Source: Bacteroides sp.
GTDB taxonomy: Bacteria; Bacillota; Clostridia; Lachnospirales; Lachnospiraceae
Direction of reading: 5' to 3'
Assembly (NCBI GenBank): GCA_023666705.1
Contig: JAMPBO010000011.1
Coordinates: 58,299-122,298, forward strand
DNA: 64,000 bases
Shown: piece after piece, positions 16,679-26,341 of the stretch
Numbering within the stretch: the stretch's first letter is position 1
Layout of the letters: each line of letters begins with the position of its first letter
Program-made: the position numbers and the translations under genes
The notes under the pieces: model-generated
What the model was told of the DNA's origin: nothing
What the model saw: only the letters and a program-made list of their open reading frames with translations
Database searches by the model: none

Positions 16679-18016
16679 ATGAAGGAGCTTACAAGCGGAA
16701 AGCCGTGGAAAATTATTTTGTTGTTTGCCGTACCAATCATGTGCGGAAATATTTTTCAGCAGCTTTATAATCTTGCAGACAGCAAGATAGTAAGTACATA
16801 CATTAGTACAAATGCATTTGCTGCAGTTGGTGCAACCAGTGTCATATCCAACACGATAATCGGCTTTATCAATGGATTGACGCAAGGCTTTGCCATACCT
16901 GTGGCAAACAGCTACGGGGCACGTGATTACCACAAAATGAGACGGTTTATAGCAGGCTCCATATTGCTGACAGGGGCAATTGCAATTTTGCTTACCGCCT
17001 TGGGACAGATTTTCATAGCAAATTTATTGGCTGCACTTGATACACCTGCAGATATTATGGAGGATTCCCTTTCTTATGTTACAATTATTTTGTGGGGAAT
17101 TATTTTAACTGCCGTATACAATTTAAGTGCAAATCTGCTAAGGGCAGTCGGTGACAGCAAGACCCCGCTTTATTGCCTTATTGTGGCGGTGCTGGTAAAT
17201 ATCGTGCTGGATTTTGCATTCGTTAAGTTTATGCAAATGGGAATTGAGGGTGCCGCCTATGCGACGGTGATATCACAGGCATTGGCAGGCGGGCTTTGCG
17301 TTACATATATTATCAGGAAATTTAAAGTAATTATTCCTGAAAAAAAGGACTGGCATTTGGAACAGGGACAGTATCCTGAGCTTGTCACGACAGGAATGTC
17401 GATGGGCTTTATGTCGTGTATCGTAAATATTGGAACAATTGTACTTCAAAATGCCATAAACAGGCTTGGTACCGTCTATGTGGCAGCACATACGGCAGCC
17501 AGAAAGCTGTTTGATATATTGACGGTAGTTCTTTACTCAGTGGGTCTTGCAATGACTACCTATGTAAGCCAGAATGTAGGGGCAGGAGAATATACACGTG
17601 TCAGACAAGGCATCCGGCATGCAGTTTATATTGTAACAATCGCAACGACAATTCTTATTTTTGTATGCTTTGCATTTGGCGAGGGAATATTAACATGGAT
17701 TACAAGCACGGATGACATGTTAATTATTTCTGCGTCCGTGATGTATTCAAGGATAAGCATATTATTTTTCTATGTGCTTGGACCGCTTTTCATCCTGCGT
17801 TGCTCCCTTCAGGGAATGGGACACAAAATTGTACCTGTAGCCTCCAGTGTTTTGGAGATGGTTATTAAGGTTTTGTCGGCAAATATCATTGTTCCGGTTT
17901 TTGCATATAGGGGAGTCGCATTTACGGAGCCGATAAGCTGGGTGCTGATGACTATACTGCTCGGTGTTGCATACCTTAGGGTGAAGCCTGAGCCGAACGC
18001 TGACAACCAAAATTAG
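16679..18016 (+). CDS. MATE-family multidrug/metabolite exporter
   Basis: About 445 residues with 12 predicted membrane segments. The N-terminal pattern MKELTSGKPWKIILLFAVPIMCGNIFQQLYNLAD is typical of clostridial MATE antiporters, which expel cationic compounds using a Na+ or H+ gradient. Further family signs are the ANLLRAVGDSKTPL motif after TM5 and a second-half repeat (SMGFMSCIVNIGTIVLQNAINRLG). I chose ATG 16679 because GAGGA lies 8 bases upstream; ATG 16643 would add 12 residues but has a poor site. The substrate is unknown. The structured leader suggests regulated expression. Confidence 0.88.
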   Translation: MKELTSGKPWKIILLFAVPIMCGNIFQQLYNLADSKIVSTYISTNAFAAVGATSVISNTIIGFINGLTQGFAIPVANSYGARDYHKMRRFIAGSILLTGAIAILLTALGQIFIANLLAALDTPADIMEDSLSYVTIILWGIILTAVYNLSANLLRAVGDSKTPLYCLIVAVLVNIVLDFAFVKFMQMGIEGAAYATVISQALAGGLCVTYIIRKFKVIIPEKKDWHLEQGQYPELVTTGMSMGFMSCIVNIGTIVLQNAINRLGTVYVAAHTAARKLFDILTVVLYSVGLAMTTYVSQNVGAGEYTRVRQGIRHAVYIVTIATTILIFVCFAFGEGILTWITSTDDMLIISASVMYSRISILFFYVLGPLFILRCSLQGMGHKIVPVASSVLEMVIKVLSANIIVPVFAYRGVAFTEPISWVLMTILLGVAYLRVKPEPNADNQN

Positions 18017-18052
18017 AAGGGCAGGAAATGAAGTGGAAATGTGTGGTTCGTC

Positions 18053-18082
18053 TTGAAAAAATATTGATAAATGTGTTATAAT
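18053..18082 (+). promoter_or_regulatory. Promoter of ptb-buk operon
   Basis: TTGAAA (18053-18058) and TATAAT (18077-18082) are 18 bp apart, about 45 bp before the Lys-rich small gene that opens the operon. Confidence 0.7.
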
Positions 18083-18128
18083 AAAAGATGGACTATGTAT
18101 ATAATTTCTTTGAGAATGGAGGGTTATT

Positions 18129-18368
18129 TTGGCTGGTGTAAAAAAGGCAAAAAAGCCTAAAAAAGCAAAGGAGCCGAAAAAGGCAAAAAAATATAAGCTT
18201 ACCAAAGAACAAAAGAAGCTGCTTAAGGATGCAGTAAAGCATAGGAAAGAGATTGAAAAGGCTGTCAAAAAATATGTCAGCGTTTTTGCAGTTCTGTTGT
18301 GCATAATTTCATCAGGACTGGATGTAATTATAAATAATAAAAAGAAAGGACAAAAAACAAATGAATAA
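18129..18368 (+). CDS. Lys-rich small membrane protein coupled to ptb
   Basis: 79 residues starting at TTG 18129, 5 bases after TGGAGGG. The first 55 or so residues are extremely basic, with repeated KKAKKPKK-like units and a predicted helix (LTKEQKKLLKDAVKHRKEIEKAVKK, cited in part), followed by one hydrophobic segment (VSVFAVLLCIISSGLDVII) and a short basic tail. Its last 8 bases overlap the start of ptb, so translation is coupled. The polybasic cytosolic arm could bind RNA, acidic protein or the membrane surface; this is inference. I recognise no family. The position as first gene of the butyrate operon is what makes it notable. Confidence 0.75.
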   Translation: MAGVKKAKKPKKAKEPKKAKKYKLTKEQKKLLKDAVKHRKEIEKAVKKYVSVFAVLLCIISSGLDVIINNKKKGQKTNE

Positions 18369-19269
18369 TTTTGATGGATTACTTGATAAGGTAAAATCAT
18401 GCAGCATTAAAAAGCTGGCAGTAGCAGTTGCACAGGACGATGCAGTCCTTGAGGCAGTATCCGTGGCAAAGGAACGAAATATTGCAGATGCCATTCTTGT
18501 TGGAGACGAGGACAAGATAAAGGAAATAGCAGCGGGCATCAACATGGATCTTAGCAGCTTTGAAATTATTGATGTTAAGGACACGACTGAGGCAGCACGT
18601 ACCGCTGTTAAGCTTGTACATGATGGAAAGGCAGACATGTACATGAAGGGTCTCATTGATACCAAAGGATTTCTTAAGAGTGTACTGGACAAGGAGGTTG
18701 GACTTAGGACAGGTAAGCCGCTTTCACACGTTGCACTGTTTGAGATAGAGGGATATGAGAAAATGTTCTTCCTGACGGATGTTGCATTTATTCCGTATCC
18801 GACCCTTGAGGATAAGGTTGGAATCATAAACAACACGGTTGAGGTTGTTCATGCATGTGGCATTGAAAATCCTAAGGTTGCACCGCTTGCGGCAGTTGAG
18901 GTTGTAAATCCTAAAATGCCTGCAACCGTTGAGGCGGAGCAGCTCACGAAAATGAACGAGGAAGGCAAGATAACAGGATGCATCATAGACGGACCACTTT
19001 CCATGGATCTTGCCATTGACCCTGAGGCAGCAAGACATAAGGGTGCTACGGGACGTAAGATTGTAGGGGATGCAGATATCCTTCTGTTCCCTGACATACA
19101 TGCAGGAAACCTTACATATAAGACGCTTGTTCATACAGCAAAAACGAAAAACGGATGTATTCTGACAGGAACAAAAGCACCTGTAATACTTACATCACGT
19201 TCTGATACATGTGAAACAAAAGTAAACTCAATCGCACTTGCAGCAGTAGTAGCAGAAGCGTTGTCCTAA
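18361..19269 (+). CDS. ptb: Phosphate butyryltransferase
   Basis: 302 residues, the length of characterised clostridial Ptb (about 301). It converts butyryl-CoA plus phosphate to butyryl-phosphate and CoA, the first step of the kinase route to butyrate. Family features include [17 protein letters not shown] near the N-terminus, [52 protein letters not shown] and [12 protein letters not shown]. The phosphate acetyl/butyryltransferase fold is cytosolic. The ATG overlaps the upstream small gene by 8 bases, with AAAGGA before it. Butyrate kinase follows after a 191-base repeat-filled gap. A Pta reading is excluded by length and by the buk neighbour. Confidence 0.95.
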   Translation: MNNFDGLLDKVKSCSIKKLAVAVAQDDAVLEAVSVAKERNIADAILVGDEDKIKEIAAGINMDLSSFEIIDVKDTTEAARTAVKLVHDGKADMYMKGLIDTKGFLKSVLDKEVGLRTGKPLSHVALFEIEGYEKMFFLTDVAFIPYPTLEDKVGIINNTVEVVHACGIENPKVAPLAAVEVVNPKMPATVEAEQLTKMNEEGKITGCIIDGPLSMDLAIDPEAARHKGATGRKIVGDADILLFPDIHAGNLTYKTLVHTAKTKNGCILTGTKAPVILTSRSDTCETKVNSIALAAVVAEALS

Positions 19270-19276
19270 GGAGGGA

Positions 19277-19449
19277 CCCAACGAAGTTGGGAGGATGCCT
19301 TAGGACGGACCCGCGAAGCAGGAGGGAATATAGCAGGGTTCGAAGAACCGTGCCCTGCGAAGCAGGAAAGCCCCAACGAAGTTGGGAGGATGCCTTAGGA
19401 CGGACCCACGAAGCAGGAGGGAATATAGCTGCCCTGCGAAGCAGGAGAA
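19277..19449. repeat. Hairpin repeats between ptb and buk
   Basis: A 58-bp segment at 19277-19334 recurs at 19372-19429 (95 bp apart) with one or two differences. The block is made of short perfect palindromes with GAA loops: CCCAAC-gaa-GTTGGG (twice), GGTTC-gaa-GAACC and CCTGC-gaa-GCAGG. CCTTAGGAC links it to the elements at 9.5 and 53.4 kb. It keeps a reading frame open upstream of buk, but this is not coding. Confidence 0.85.
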
Positions 19450-19460
19450 AGGAATTAAAA

Positions 19461-20531
19461 ATGGGATATAAATCACTTATTATTAATCCGGGATCAACAT
19501 CAACAAAGATTGGTGTATTCGAGGATGAAACATTACTGTTTGAGGAAACACTCAGACATGCAACAGAGGTTATTGCACAATACGACAGTATTGTAGCACA
19601 AAAGGACTTCCGTAAGGAGGTTATTACAAAGGTACTTGCAGAGAAAAACTTTGACATCAAAACCTTAGACGTAGTAGTAGGACGTGGCGGTCTTTTAAAG
19701 CCGATTCCAGGTGGAACCTACGCAATCAGCGATGCACTTATCAAGGATCTGGTAGAGGCAAAGAGAGGCGAGCACGCTTCTAATCTTGGCGGCATCATTG
19801 CAAAGGAGATAGCAGACGGGCTTGGAGTGCCATCCTATATCGTTGACCCTGTCGTTGTGGATGAGCTTCAGGATGTTGCAAGACTTTCTGGTCACCCGGA
19901 GTTGCCAAGAACAAGTATATTCCACGCACTGAACCAGAAGGCAGTTGCAAAGAGATATGCAAAGGAGGCAGGTAAGAAATACGAGGATTTAAACCTTATC
20001 GTAGTTCATATGGGTGGCGGTGTATCCGTAGGAGCACATAAGAACGGAAAGGTTATTGATGTGTTTAATGCACTTGACGGAGACGGAGCATTTTCACCTG
20101 AGAGAGTTGGAGGCGTTCCAAATGGAGAGCTTATCAGACTCTGCTACTCAGGAAAGTATACAGAAAAGGAAATGGTTAAGCAGCTTGTAGGTAAGGGAGG
20201 ATACAATGCTTACCTTGGAACCAACGATGCCAGGGACGTTGAGGATCTTGCATTTAACAAGAAGGATGAGAAAGCAAAGCTTGTCCTTGATGCATTTTCC
20301 TATCAGGTATGTAAGGATATTGGTGCACAGGCAGCAGTTCTTTCAGGAAAGGTTGACCAGATTATACTTACAGGCGGTATTGCATATTCGGCATATACCA
20401 CAGACAGAATTAAGGAAATGGTTTCCTTTATCGCACCTGTTACCGTGTACGCAGGTGAGGACGAACTTCTTGCCCTTGCACAGGGAGCATTAAGAGTGTT
20501 GAATAAGGAAGAGGAAGCAAAAACATATTAA
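19461..20531 (+). CDS. buk: Butyrate kinase
   Basis: 356 residues, matching clostridial Buk (about 355). It transfers phosphate from butyryl-phosphate to ADP, giving butyrate and ATP. It belongs to the acetate/sugar kinase (ASKHA) superfamily: N-terminal [13 protein letters not shown] phosphate-1 motif, [18 protein letters not shown] in the middle, [13 protein letters not shown], and LTGGIAYS adenosine motif near the C-terminus. The true start is ATG 19461 ([12 protein letters not shown]), preceded by AGGAGAAAGG whose first bases belong to the repeat block. An in-frame start at 19287 would only translate the repeats. With ptb it forms the terminal butyrate pathway and yields one ATP per butyrate. 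Confidence 0.95.
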   Translation: MGYKSLIINPGSTSTKIGVFEDETLLFEETLRHATEVIAQYDSIVAQKDFRKEVITKVLAEKNFDIKTLDVVVGRGGLLKPIPGGTYAISDALIKDLVEAKRGEHASNLGGIIAKEIADGLGVPSYIVDPVVVDELQDVARLSGHPELPRTSIFHALNQKAVAKRYAKEAGKKYEDLNLIVVHMGGGVSVGAHKNGKVIDVFNALDGDGAFSPERVGGVPNGELIRLCYSGKYTEKEMVKQLVGKGGYNAYLGTNDARDVEDLAFNKKDEKAKLVLDAFSYQVCKDIGAQAAVLSGKVDQIILTGGIAYSAYTTDRIKEMVSFIAPVTVYAGEDELLALAQGALRVLNKEEEAKTY

Positions 20532-20598
20532 TAATATGGAAGCGTCCGATTGGTTACGTCAGGCTTTTATGTAAGCCCGATTGCGAAAGGAGAATAAA

Positions 20599-22956
20599 AT
20601 GGATAACGGTAGTAACGGCTCATTTAATTTTGGGCAGGATCAACCGGCTGGAGGTCAGCAGGCATACAGCCAGCCACAGGACATGAACCAGCAGGTGTAT
20701 AGCCAGCCGCAGGGTATGAACCAGCAGGCATACGGTCAGCCACAGGACATGAACCAGCAGGTGTATAGCCAGCCACAGGATATGAACCAGCAGGCATATA
20801 GCCAGCCGCAGGGTATGAACCAGCAGATATATAATCAGCCACAGGCTCCGATGGGAGGAGGCAATGGCGGTCCGGGAAATCCACCGAAGACAAAGAAGCC
20901 TATGTCAGGCGGTAAGCTTGCAGGAATTATTCTTGGTGGTGTAGCCGCAGTTGCAGCAATTGTATGTGGTGTTATATTTATACCGAGGCTGTTAAAAACG
21001 GACAAGGAAGTTGTGATTGATGCATTTAACGCATCATTTCAACAGGAGGTAGTCGAGGCAGATACGGATGATATACTTGGCTCCAAGGAGATTGAAAAGA
21101 AGCTTGAGGAAAATGGTGGTGAGATTTCCTTAGCCTTAAATCTAAGTGAGATTGATGGTGCAACAGGAACCGCAACTGTAAGCGTGAATGAGATTTATAA
21201 TCCGATTGATAAGCTTGTCAATTATACAGTGAACTCCGTCGTTGAGAGCAAGGATATATTTACATTTAATTTAATCGGTGAACAGGACAACACATACCTT
21301 GAGTTTGTAAATTTGATAGACGGATATTTTATGCTTCCGAATGACAATATGGGTGGAGCAATCAACAGCTCTTATTTCGGTGAGCTTTTAAGGAAAGAGG
21401 GTATTACGGTACCTGATGTAAGCGTAGATTATTTCCAGACAACGGAGACAAGTACCGCCGCAGATTCCGTAAGTGTTAATCCGAGCTATGTAAATGCCAT
21501 CGAAAAGCTTTGGGATTCCACCGAATATGAAAAGCAGGGAAATGCTAAGATTGACGTAAATGGTTCAACCGTCAAGGCGAAGGAATATACGGTTACCATG
21601 AAGGAGGAAAATATCGAGGAGGCGATTACCACTGTATTTGACGGCGTAATACAGGAGGCAATGGCAGACCCATCCTTACTTGAGGATTCAGGGCTTACTG
21701 CAGAGCAGTATGAGGCTACCTTAAATCAGGTGAAAGCCATGGTACCATCCCTTGTAGCGGGTGACTTTGTATTATATGTTTATGTAAAAGATGACAAGGT
21801 TGTAAAGTGTACATCAAAGGATGATATCTCACTTTACGGCGTGAAATTTGGCTATGATTTTTACATGGACCTTGACGAGAAAAATGCGTCAGGTAAGTTT
21901 ACCTTTAATGTTATGGACGAAAGCGTGGGAGTTTCCTTTGAAGTTAAGGACATGAAGGGGAATCCAAACGGTAAGATTTCAGTGACTGTACCGGATAATA
22001 ATATTGATTTAACCTTCACATCTACGGTTGAAAGTACAAACGCAGCAGAAAAGCTAAATGTTGATGTAAACCTGACCAACAACAATGAAACACTTATGAC
22101 CATAAATTATAACGGTGAGGCAAATAAAACGGACCATTCCATTAAAGTAACCGGAACCATGACTGTTCCTGAGGATAATTCTTCAATGGAATTTAATATG
22201 TCAGGGAAATTTGCAGACATTGTCAAGGGAACTTCTTATAGCATGATTTTTGACGATATCAGCATGTCAATTGACGGCTCCGCAGTATTAGGCATGGATG
22301 CCAAGGTGACTGTTGACACGACAAACAATGCAGCTGTTGCACATGATAAAGGCAAAGAGGTCTATGAGGTGGCAACGCTTACGGAGGATTATTTCCTAAA
22401 CGTGATACTGACAGACAATGTAGATTTAATTAATGACTATTTTTCATCGCTTGATATTTCAACGTCTGATACTACGGGACAGGGAAGTATCGATGAGGAG
22501 CCTTCCGAGGAGGACGATAATTTGGACGCCCCGAAGATACTCCGGTCAGGTGACACAGAGGTAGAAATCCTTAACAGCTATGCAGGAACAAAATGCACCT
22601 ATAACAGCGAATCCTATATATATTATTCAGATGATGATTATGTAGTTACCATAGATTATGTTTTGTATAATAACTGGGATGCCGGTGAATTGGTTGAAGA
22701 GGGATTTTATCAGGCTGAGCCATCAGGGGATGGAGATATTGATGAGATTAATGTAGAAAAAACCTTGAAGGACTCATCAAAGGTCATTTATTCCTATACA
22801 AAAAGAGAAGAGTCCCAGCCATATGTATCTGCGTTCATCGTAAAGCAGATAGGAGAGGTTTGTCTTGCTGCTACGGTTAATGTAAACGGTAAGGTGATAT
22901 CCTCCGACGAGCTGGTGGAGATTTTGGCAGATGCAAATCTTAAGGTAACGCAATAA
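20599..22956 (+). CDS. Large anchored protein with Q/P/Y-rich repeat tail
   Basis: 785 residues. The N-terminus (about 1-90) is an uncharged, Q/N/P/Y-rich region with six 11-residue repeats (QQ[AV]YSQPQ[DG]MN). A short basic segment and one membrane helix follow (about 108-130). The remaining 650 residues are probably extracellular, beta-rich and acidic, with an acidic linker near 630-645 (EEPSEEDDN). The topology suggests a cytosolic repeat tail and an exported domain. The start at 20599 follows AAAGGAG; a TTG at 20581 is not needed. It sits between buk and aroD with only 17 bases to aroD. I recognise no named family with certainty. Confidence 0.85.
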   Translation: MDNGSNGSFNFGQDQPAGGQQAYSQPQDMNQQVYSQPQGMNQQAYGQPQDMNQQVYSQPQDMNQQAYSQPQGMNQQIYNQPQAPMGGGNGGPGNPPKTKKPMSGGKLAGIILGGVAAVAAIVCGVIFIPRLLKTDKEVVIDAFNASFQQEVVEADTDDILGSKEIEKKLEENGGEISLALNLSEIDGATGTATVSVNEIYNPIDKLVNYTVNSVVESKDIFTFNLIGEQDNTYLEFVNLIDGYFMLPNDNMGGAINSSYFGELLRKEGITVPDVSVDYFQTTETSTAADSVSVNPSYVNAIEKLWDSTEYEKQGNAKIDVNGSTVKAKEYTVTMKEENIEEAITTVFDGVIQEAMADPSLLEDSGLTAEQYEATLNQVKAMVPSLVAGDFVLYVYVKDDKVVKCTSKDDISLYGVKFGYDFYMDLDEKNASGKFTFNVMDESVGVSFEVKDMKGNPNGKISVTVPDNNIDLTFTSTVESTNAAEKLNVDVNLTNNNETLMTINYNGEANKTDHSIKVTGTMTVPEDNSSMEFNMSGKFADIVKGTSYSMIFDDISMSIDGSAVLGMDAKVTVDTTNNAAVAHDKGKEVYEVATLTEDYFLNVILTDNVDLINDYFSSLDISTSDTTGQGSIDEEPSEEDDNLDAPKILRSGDTEVEILNSYAGTKCTYNSESYIYYSDDDYVVTIDYVLYNNWDAGELVEEGFYQAEPSGDGDIDEINVEKTLKDSSKVIYSYTKREESQPYVSAFIVKQIGEVCLAATVNVNGKVISSDELVEILADANLKVTQ
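20656..20853 (+). repeat. Six tandem 33-bp coding repeats
   Basis: Units start at 20656, 20689, 20722, 20755, 20788 and 20821, each encoding QQ-[AVI]-Y-[SGN]-QPQ-x-MN; the last is diverged. The alternation of two subtypes (CAGGACATG and CAGGGTATG) suggests past duplication of a 66-bp pair. Confidence 0.9.
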
Positions 22957-22973
22957 AACAGAAAGGGTAACCT

Positions 22974-23750
22974 ATGAATTTCGTAAATATAAAGGGAAGA
23001 TGCATTGGAGCAGGATGCCCCAAAATATGTGTTCCGTTCATGGGTACAACGATAGAGGATTATGAAAGCGATGCGGATGGGCTACTTAGCTCATCCGCAA
23101 ATGCTTTTGTCGACATCGTTGAGATTAGGGCGGATTATTTTAAAGGGCTAAGAGATATGGATGCGTTAGCTGATTTAATGAAACGTATCAACGGTAAATT
23201 GCAGGACAAAATTATTTTATTTACCATACGGAGCGAAAGTGAGGGAGGACAAGCACTTGATTTTGCTACCCCTGTAAGCAAAGATATTGTCCGCTATGTA
23301 GTTGAACATAAGCTGGCGGATACGGTAGATGTTGAGTTAAATCAAGGGGAGGAAACCTTTGGATATTTGACAAAGCTGGCAAAGAAAAACGATGTTAAGA
23401 TAGTGGCATCATACCATAATTTTAAGGAGACACCGTCAAAGGGTGAAATAAAGGCAACGCTTATAAAAATGCAGGACTTAGGGGCAGATATCGCCAAGAT
23501 AGCAGTTATGCCAAATAATATCCATGATGTGTTTACGCTGATGGATGCTGCAGCGACGGTAAAAGAAAGGGATAAAACACCGGTTATTGCTATTTCCATG
23601 GGCAGTCAGGGTATGTTAAGCCGGGTTGCAGGCAGGCTGTATGGAAGCGATGTAACATTTGCCGCCATGGGAAAAAGCTCTGCACCCGGTCAAATTCCCG
23701 TCAATCAGTTGAAAAAGATGATGGATGATATGACAGCCATTATTCCATAG
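22974..23750 (+). CDS. aroD: Type I 3-dehydroquinate dehydratase
   Basis: 258 residues. This shikimate-pathway enzyme dehydrates 3-dehydroquinate to 3-dehydroshikimate through a Schiff-base lysine. Conserved elements are PKICVPFMGTT, VEIRADYF, FTIRSESEGG, VDVELNQGEE, the catalytic His in SYHNFKETP, the Schiff-base Lys in DIAKIAVMPN, and the C-terminal SMGSQGMLSRVAG and GQIPV. The ATG follows GAAAGGG. It lies 17 bases after the large anchored protein and so is probably co-transcribed with it. Its end overlaps the convergent oxidoreductase gene by 11 bases. No other aro genes are nearby. Confidence 0.95.
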   Translation: MNFVNIKGRCIGAGCPKICVPFMGTTIEDYESDADGLLSSSANAFVDIVEIRADYFKGLRDMDALADLMKRINGKLQDKIILFTIRSESEGGQALDFATPVSKDIVRYVVEHKLADTVDVELNQGEETFGYLTKLAKKNDVKIVASYHNFKETPSKGEIKATLIKMQDLGADIAKIAVMPNNIHDVFTLMDAAATVKERDKTPVIAISMGSQGMLSRVAGRLYGSDVTFAAMGKSSAPGQIPVNQLKKMMDDMTAIIP

Positions 23751-24720
23751 GAAATTTTATTTTCCATGCGGAACGGGCAGCATCCAAAAATTTCATCGTG
23801 TCAATAATCTGCTCGTGCGTGTATTCAAGCATTTCGTTTTTTCCCGTGATAATACTTTGGCGGGCAGAAAGGAATTCATATTCATAGCCTGAAATATGAT
23901 TTTCAGGAAGCCTGACTTCCGTAACAAGTGTGTGATTGCCCTGATAAATGCGGTATGCTTCAGGGCAATTGATATTATCAACCTCTATATATCCCCTGTC
24001 GCCATATATTTTTGCACCGTTGTCGGCATCATACATAACAGATATAAAAGCGGATGCCGTAACGCCGCCCTTGTAGCCAAGCTGCAGGGATGCCTGTGCA
24101 TCTACGCCTGTCTCAAGCTTCACACACGAGGAGGCAACGGTTGCAGGAAGCATACCGTAGACCATGTGAATCAGATTGAGGGGGTAAACACCCAAGTCAA
24201 GGAGAGCACCTCCGCCCAGGGAAAGGTCCTTAATCCGTTCCTTGTTAAAAACCTTGTAGCCAAGGCTGCAGGTTATATTGTAAACCTTGCCAATCATACC
24301 TTCATTAATATTGTAAATCATTCTCTCGTACATCGGAAGACAGCGAATCCACATGGCTTCAGCGGCAAACAGATTTTTTTCTTTTGCCAGGGACAAAACC
24401 CTTGCCGTGGTTTTTGCATCGTAGGAAAACGGCTTTTCCACAAGAACAGGCTTTCCCGCATTCAGTGCAAGCTCCGCATGTTCTGCGTGGAGTGAGTTCG
24501 GAGTAGCAATGTACACGAGCTCCACATCAGGATCATTTACAAGCTCCTCATAAGAGCCGTATCTCTTAGTAATATTATATTTATCACCAAATGCATTTGC
24601 CCTGTCTATGTCTCTGGCAGCAATTGCATAAGGCTCAAAACTGTCCAAGCTGTTCAGCGTGGCAGCAATCTTTTCAGAAATGTTTCCGGCACCCAAAATA
24701 CCGACCTTGAAATTTATCAT
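23740..24720 (-). CDS. Gfo/Idh/MocA-family NAD(P) oxidoreductase
   Basis: 326 residues with an N-terminal Rossmann fold (KVGILGAGNISEKIAATL, about 4-21), YIATPNSLHAEHA, and the family signature VEKPF (near residue 96). The C-terminal half is the alpha/beta substrate domain with GGGALLDLGVYPLNL. Members reduce or oxidise sugars, inositols or trans-dihydrodiols; the substrate cannot be named, though close sequences are often annotated as dihydrodiol dehydrogenase-like. It is monocistronic, with a clear promoter upstream on the minus strand (24767-24795) and an 11-base tail overlap with aroD. Confidence 0.92.
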   Translation of the reverse strand: MINFKVGILGAGNISEKIAATLNSLDSFEPYAIAARDIDRANAFGDKYNITKRYGSYEELVNDPDVELVYIATPNSLHAEHAELALNAGKPVLVEKPFSYDAKTTARVLSLAKEKNLFAAEAMWIRCLPMYERMIYNINEGMIGKVYNITCSLGYKVFNKERIKDLSLGGGALLDLGVYPLNLIHMVYGMLPATVASSCVKLETGVDAQASLQLGYKGGVTASAFISVMYDADNGAKIYGDRGYIEVDNINCPEAYRIYQGNHTLVTEVRLPENHISGYEYEFLSARQSIITGKNEMLEYTHEQIIDTMKFLDAARSAWKIKFPME

Positions 24721-24766
24721 AAAAATACCTCACTTTAAAAGTAATATAGGAAACAAGCTTCCCTAC

Positions 24767-24795
24767 ATTATACTTGAAAGACGGATAATATTCAA
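24767..24795 (-). promoter_or_regulatory. Promoter of Gfo/Idh/MocA gene
   Basis: On the minus strand, TTGAAT (24795-24790) and TATAAT (24772-24767) are 17 bp apart, about 45 bp before the start. Confidence 0.75.
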
Positions 24796-24828
24796 TTGCA
24801 AGTTTATAATGTCACCTGATATATATTA

Positions 24829-25506
24829 TTAATACAATCGTTCCGTATTTGAATTTATTAATACACCTATTATCCATAATAAAATACCCACTAATGCCAA
24901 AGGTAGATACGAGTGAAGAAGTATGCCCTTTGATATCGGATTGCTGTCACAATAGCACAAAAAATTTTTTCCGCCATTATTAGAATAAGTTGCGAACAGG
25001 GTGTAAGCAATCACCAACATAAATGTAAGCGGAATAGAGCGTAACAGATATACGATTGTGTAACAGGCACCACAATAAAAGAAACATTCAATTACAAGCC
25101 TGAGATATTCCAATGGCATATTGCTGTTTAAAAAAGAAAATACAATAAAAGGAACTGCCAATACAACACAATATAACAAGAAATGCAGCATAAAAATTCC
25201 CGCTTTGATTTTTTTATTTATGTATAGTAATTCATGACCGTCGCCCTCTATGGATTCCCCTGAATATATCAAAGGACACCAAATTGAAAGGAAGGGCGAA
25301 AACATCTGGTATAATCGTATAATATAGCTATATGTAATCAAACCGGGAAGCGTTTGTGACAAACCATATTTATTATATAAGAGTATTATCAATAAAGGTA
25401 AAACAAACCATGTTATGACAATAGGAAAAATGTATGCATGCTGAATACATTTTAATTGTATTGATAACTTATGGAATTGATTTTTTATATGTTTTTTATG
25501 CGGCAT
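24829..25506 (-). CDS. ABC-2-type permease-like membrane protein
   Basis: About 225 residues with six predicted membrane segments and short loops, the size and layout of an ABC-2-type transport permease. The ATG at 25506 follows GGAGG on the minus strand and lies inside the 3' end of the ATPase gene (22-base overlap). Upstream in-frame codons to 25575 have no better site. It is the last of four tightly packed genes. The segment PFLSIWCPLIYSGESIEGDGHELLY between helices 2 and 3 resembles loops of peptide or lantibiotic-type exporters, but this is weak. The transported compound is unknown. Confidence 0.75.
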   Translation of the reverse strand: MPHKKHIKNQFHKLSIQLKCIQHAYIFPIVITWFVLPLLIILLYNKYGLSQTLPGLITYSYIIRLYQMFSPFLSIWCPLIYSGESIEGDGHELLYINKKIKAGIFMLHFLLYCVVLAVPFIVFSFLNSNMPLEYLRLVIECFFYCGACYTIVYLLRSIPLTFMLVIAYTLFATYSNNGGKNFLCYCDSNPISKGILLHSYLPLALVGILLWIIGVLINSNTERLY

Positions 25507-26339
25507 AAATAACCATCCTCCACTATAGGTTCCAGGGCAGGAAAAGTCTGCGGTTCGGAAGACAGCACCCTGCAATATATCCCATCGTTTTTTTCATATT
25601 GTTTTTCTATGAAATGGTTTCCGTTTATATTTTTAATTTCATCATATGGCACCTCATATACTTTTCCCGATGCTGTCTTTTTTATGCCTCCTGTTGTAAG
25701 TGCTTCTATGATTGTGCCATCATTCATAATCAGTATTTTGTCACAGACCGCTTCAACATCCTCAACAATATGCGTAGAAATAATTATAATTGTGTCGCAG
25801 CTCAGATTTTTTAAAAGTAATTTAAAGCGGAGGCGTTCCTCCGGGTCTAATCCGGTGGTAGGTTCGTCAAATATAATAATTTGAGGTGCTCCGAGAATTG
25901 CCTGTGCAATTCCCAGCCGTCTTATCATACCACCTGAAAGCTTTTTGCATTTTACGTTTTTTTGTTCTTCTAAATTTACAAGCTGCAGGCACCGGTTAAT
26001 TTCATCATTTTCAGCTTCACGGGGAATATCCTTAATGCTGCAAAAATATTTTAATATTTCATTTACAGTAAGCTCTTTAAACAATCCAAACTTTTGCGGA
26101 AGATACCCCACAAGATTTCCGTAACCTTTAATAGCCTCGATTTCCTTGTCGTTGTATGTCAGAGTTCCACTTTCATGTTTATAAAGTGAAACGATACAGC
26201 GTATTAAGGTTGTCTTTCCTGCTCCGTTTGGTCCAAGCAATCCGTATATGCCGCCATTAAATGCACAAGAAATATTTTTTAACACTTGTTTCTTTCTAAA
26301 GGATTTATTGATATTGTCTAATTTTAAAATATTGTTCAT
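25485..26339 (-). CDS. ABC transporter ATP-binding protein
   Basis: 284 residues. All motifs of an ABC ATPase are present: Walker A GLLGPNGAGKTTLIR, Q-loop in VGYLPQKFG, signature LSGGMIRRLGIAQA, Walker B IIIFDEPTTGLDP and switch STHIVED. The C-terminal part after the ATPase core (about 215-284) is a regulatory extension as in exporter ATPases. It lies 2 bases after the 555-residue membrane protein and overlaps the 225-residue permease, so all belong to one complex or operon. Direction of transport is probably outward, by analogy with ABC-2 systems. Confidence 0.93.
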   Translation of the reverse strand: MNNILKLDNINKSFRKKQVLKNISCAFNGGIYGLLGPNGAGKTTLIRCIVSLYKHESGTLTYNDKEIEAIKGYGNLVGYLPQKFGLFKELTVNEILKYFCSIKDIPREAENDEINRCLQLVNLEEQKNVKCKKLSGGMIRRLGIAQAILGAPQIIIFDEPTTGLDPEERLRFKLLLKNLSCDTIIIISTHIVEDVEAVCDKILIMNDGTIIEALTTGGIKKTASGKVYEVPYDEIKNINGNHFIEKQYEKNDGIYCRVLSSEPQTFPALEPIVEDGYLCRIKNI

Positions 26340-26341
26340 AT

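Noticed and set aside
19287..19460. In-frame N-terminal extension of buk from 19287
   Set aside because: It translates the hairpin repeats, is not conserved in butyrate kinases, and ATG 19461 has its own ribosome binding site and matches the family start.
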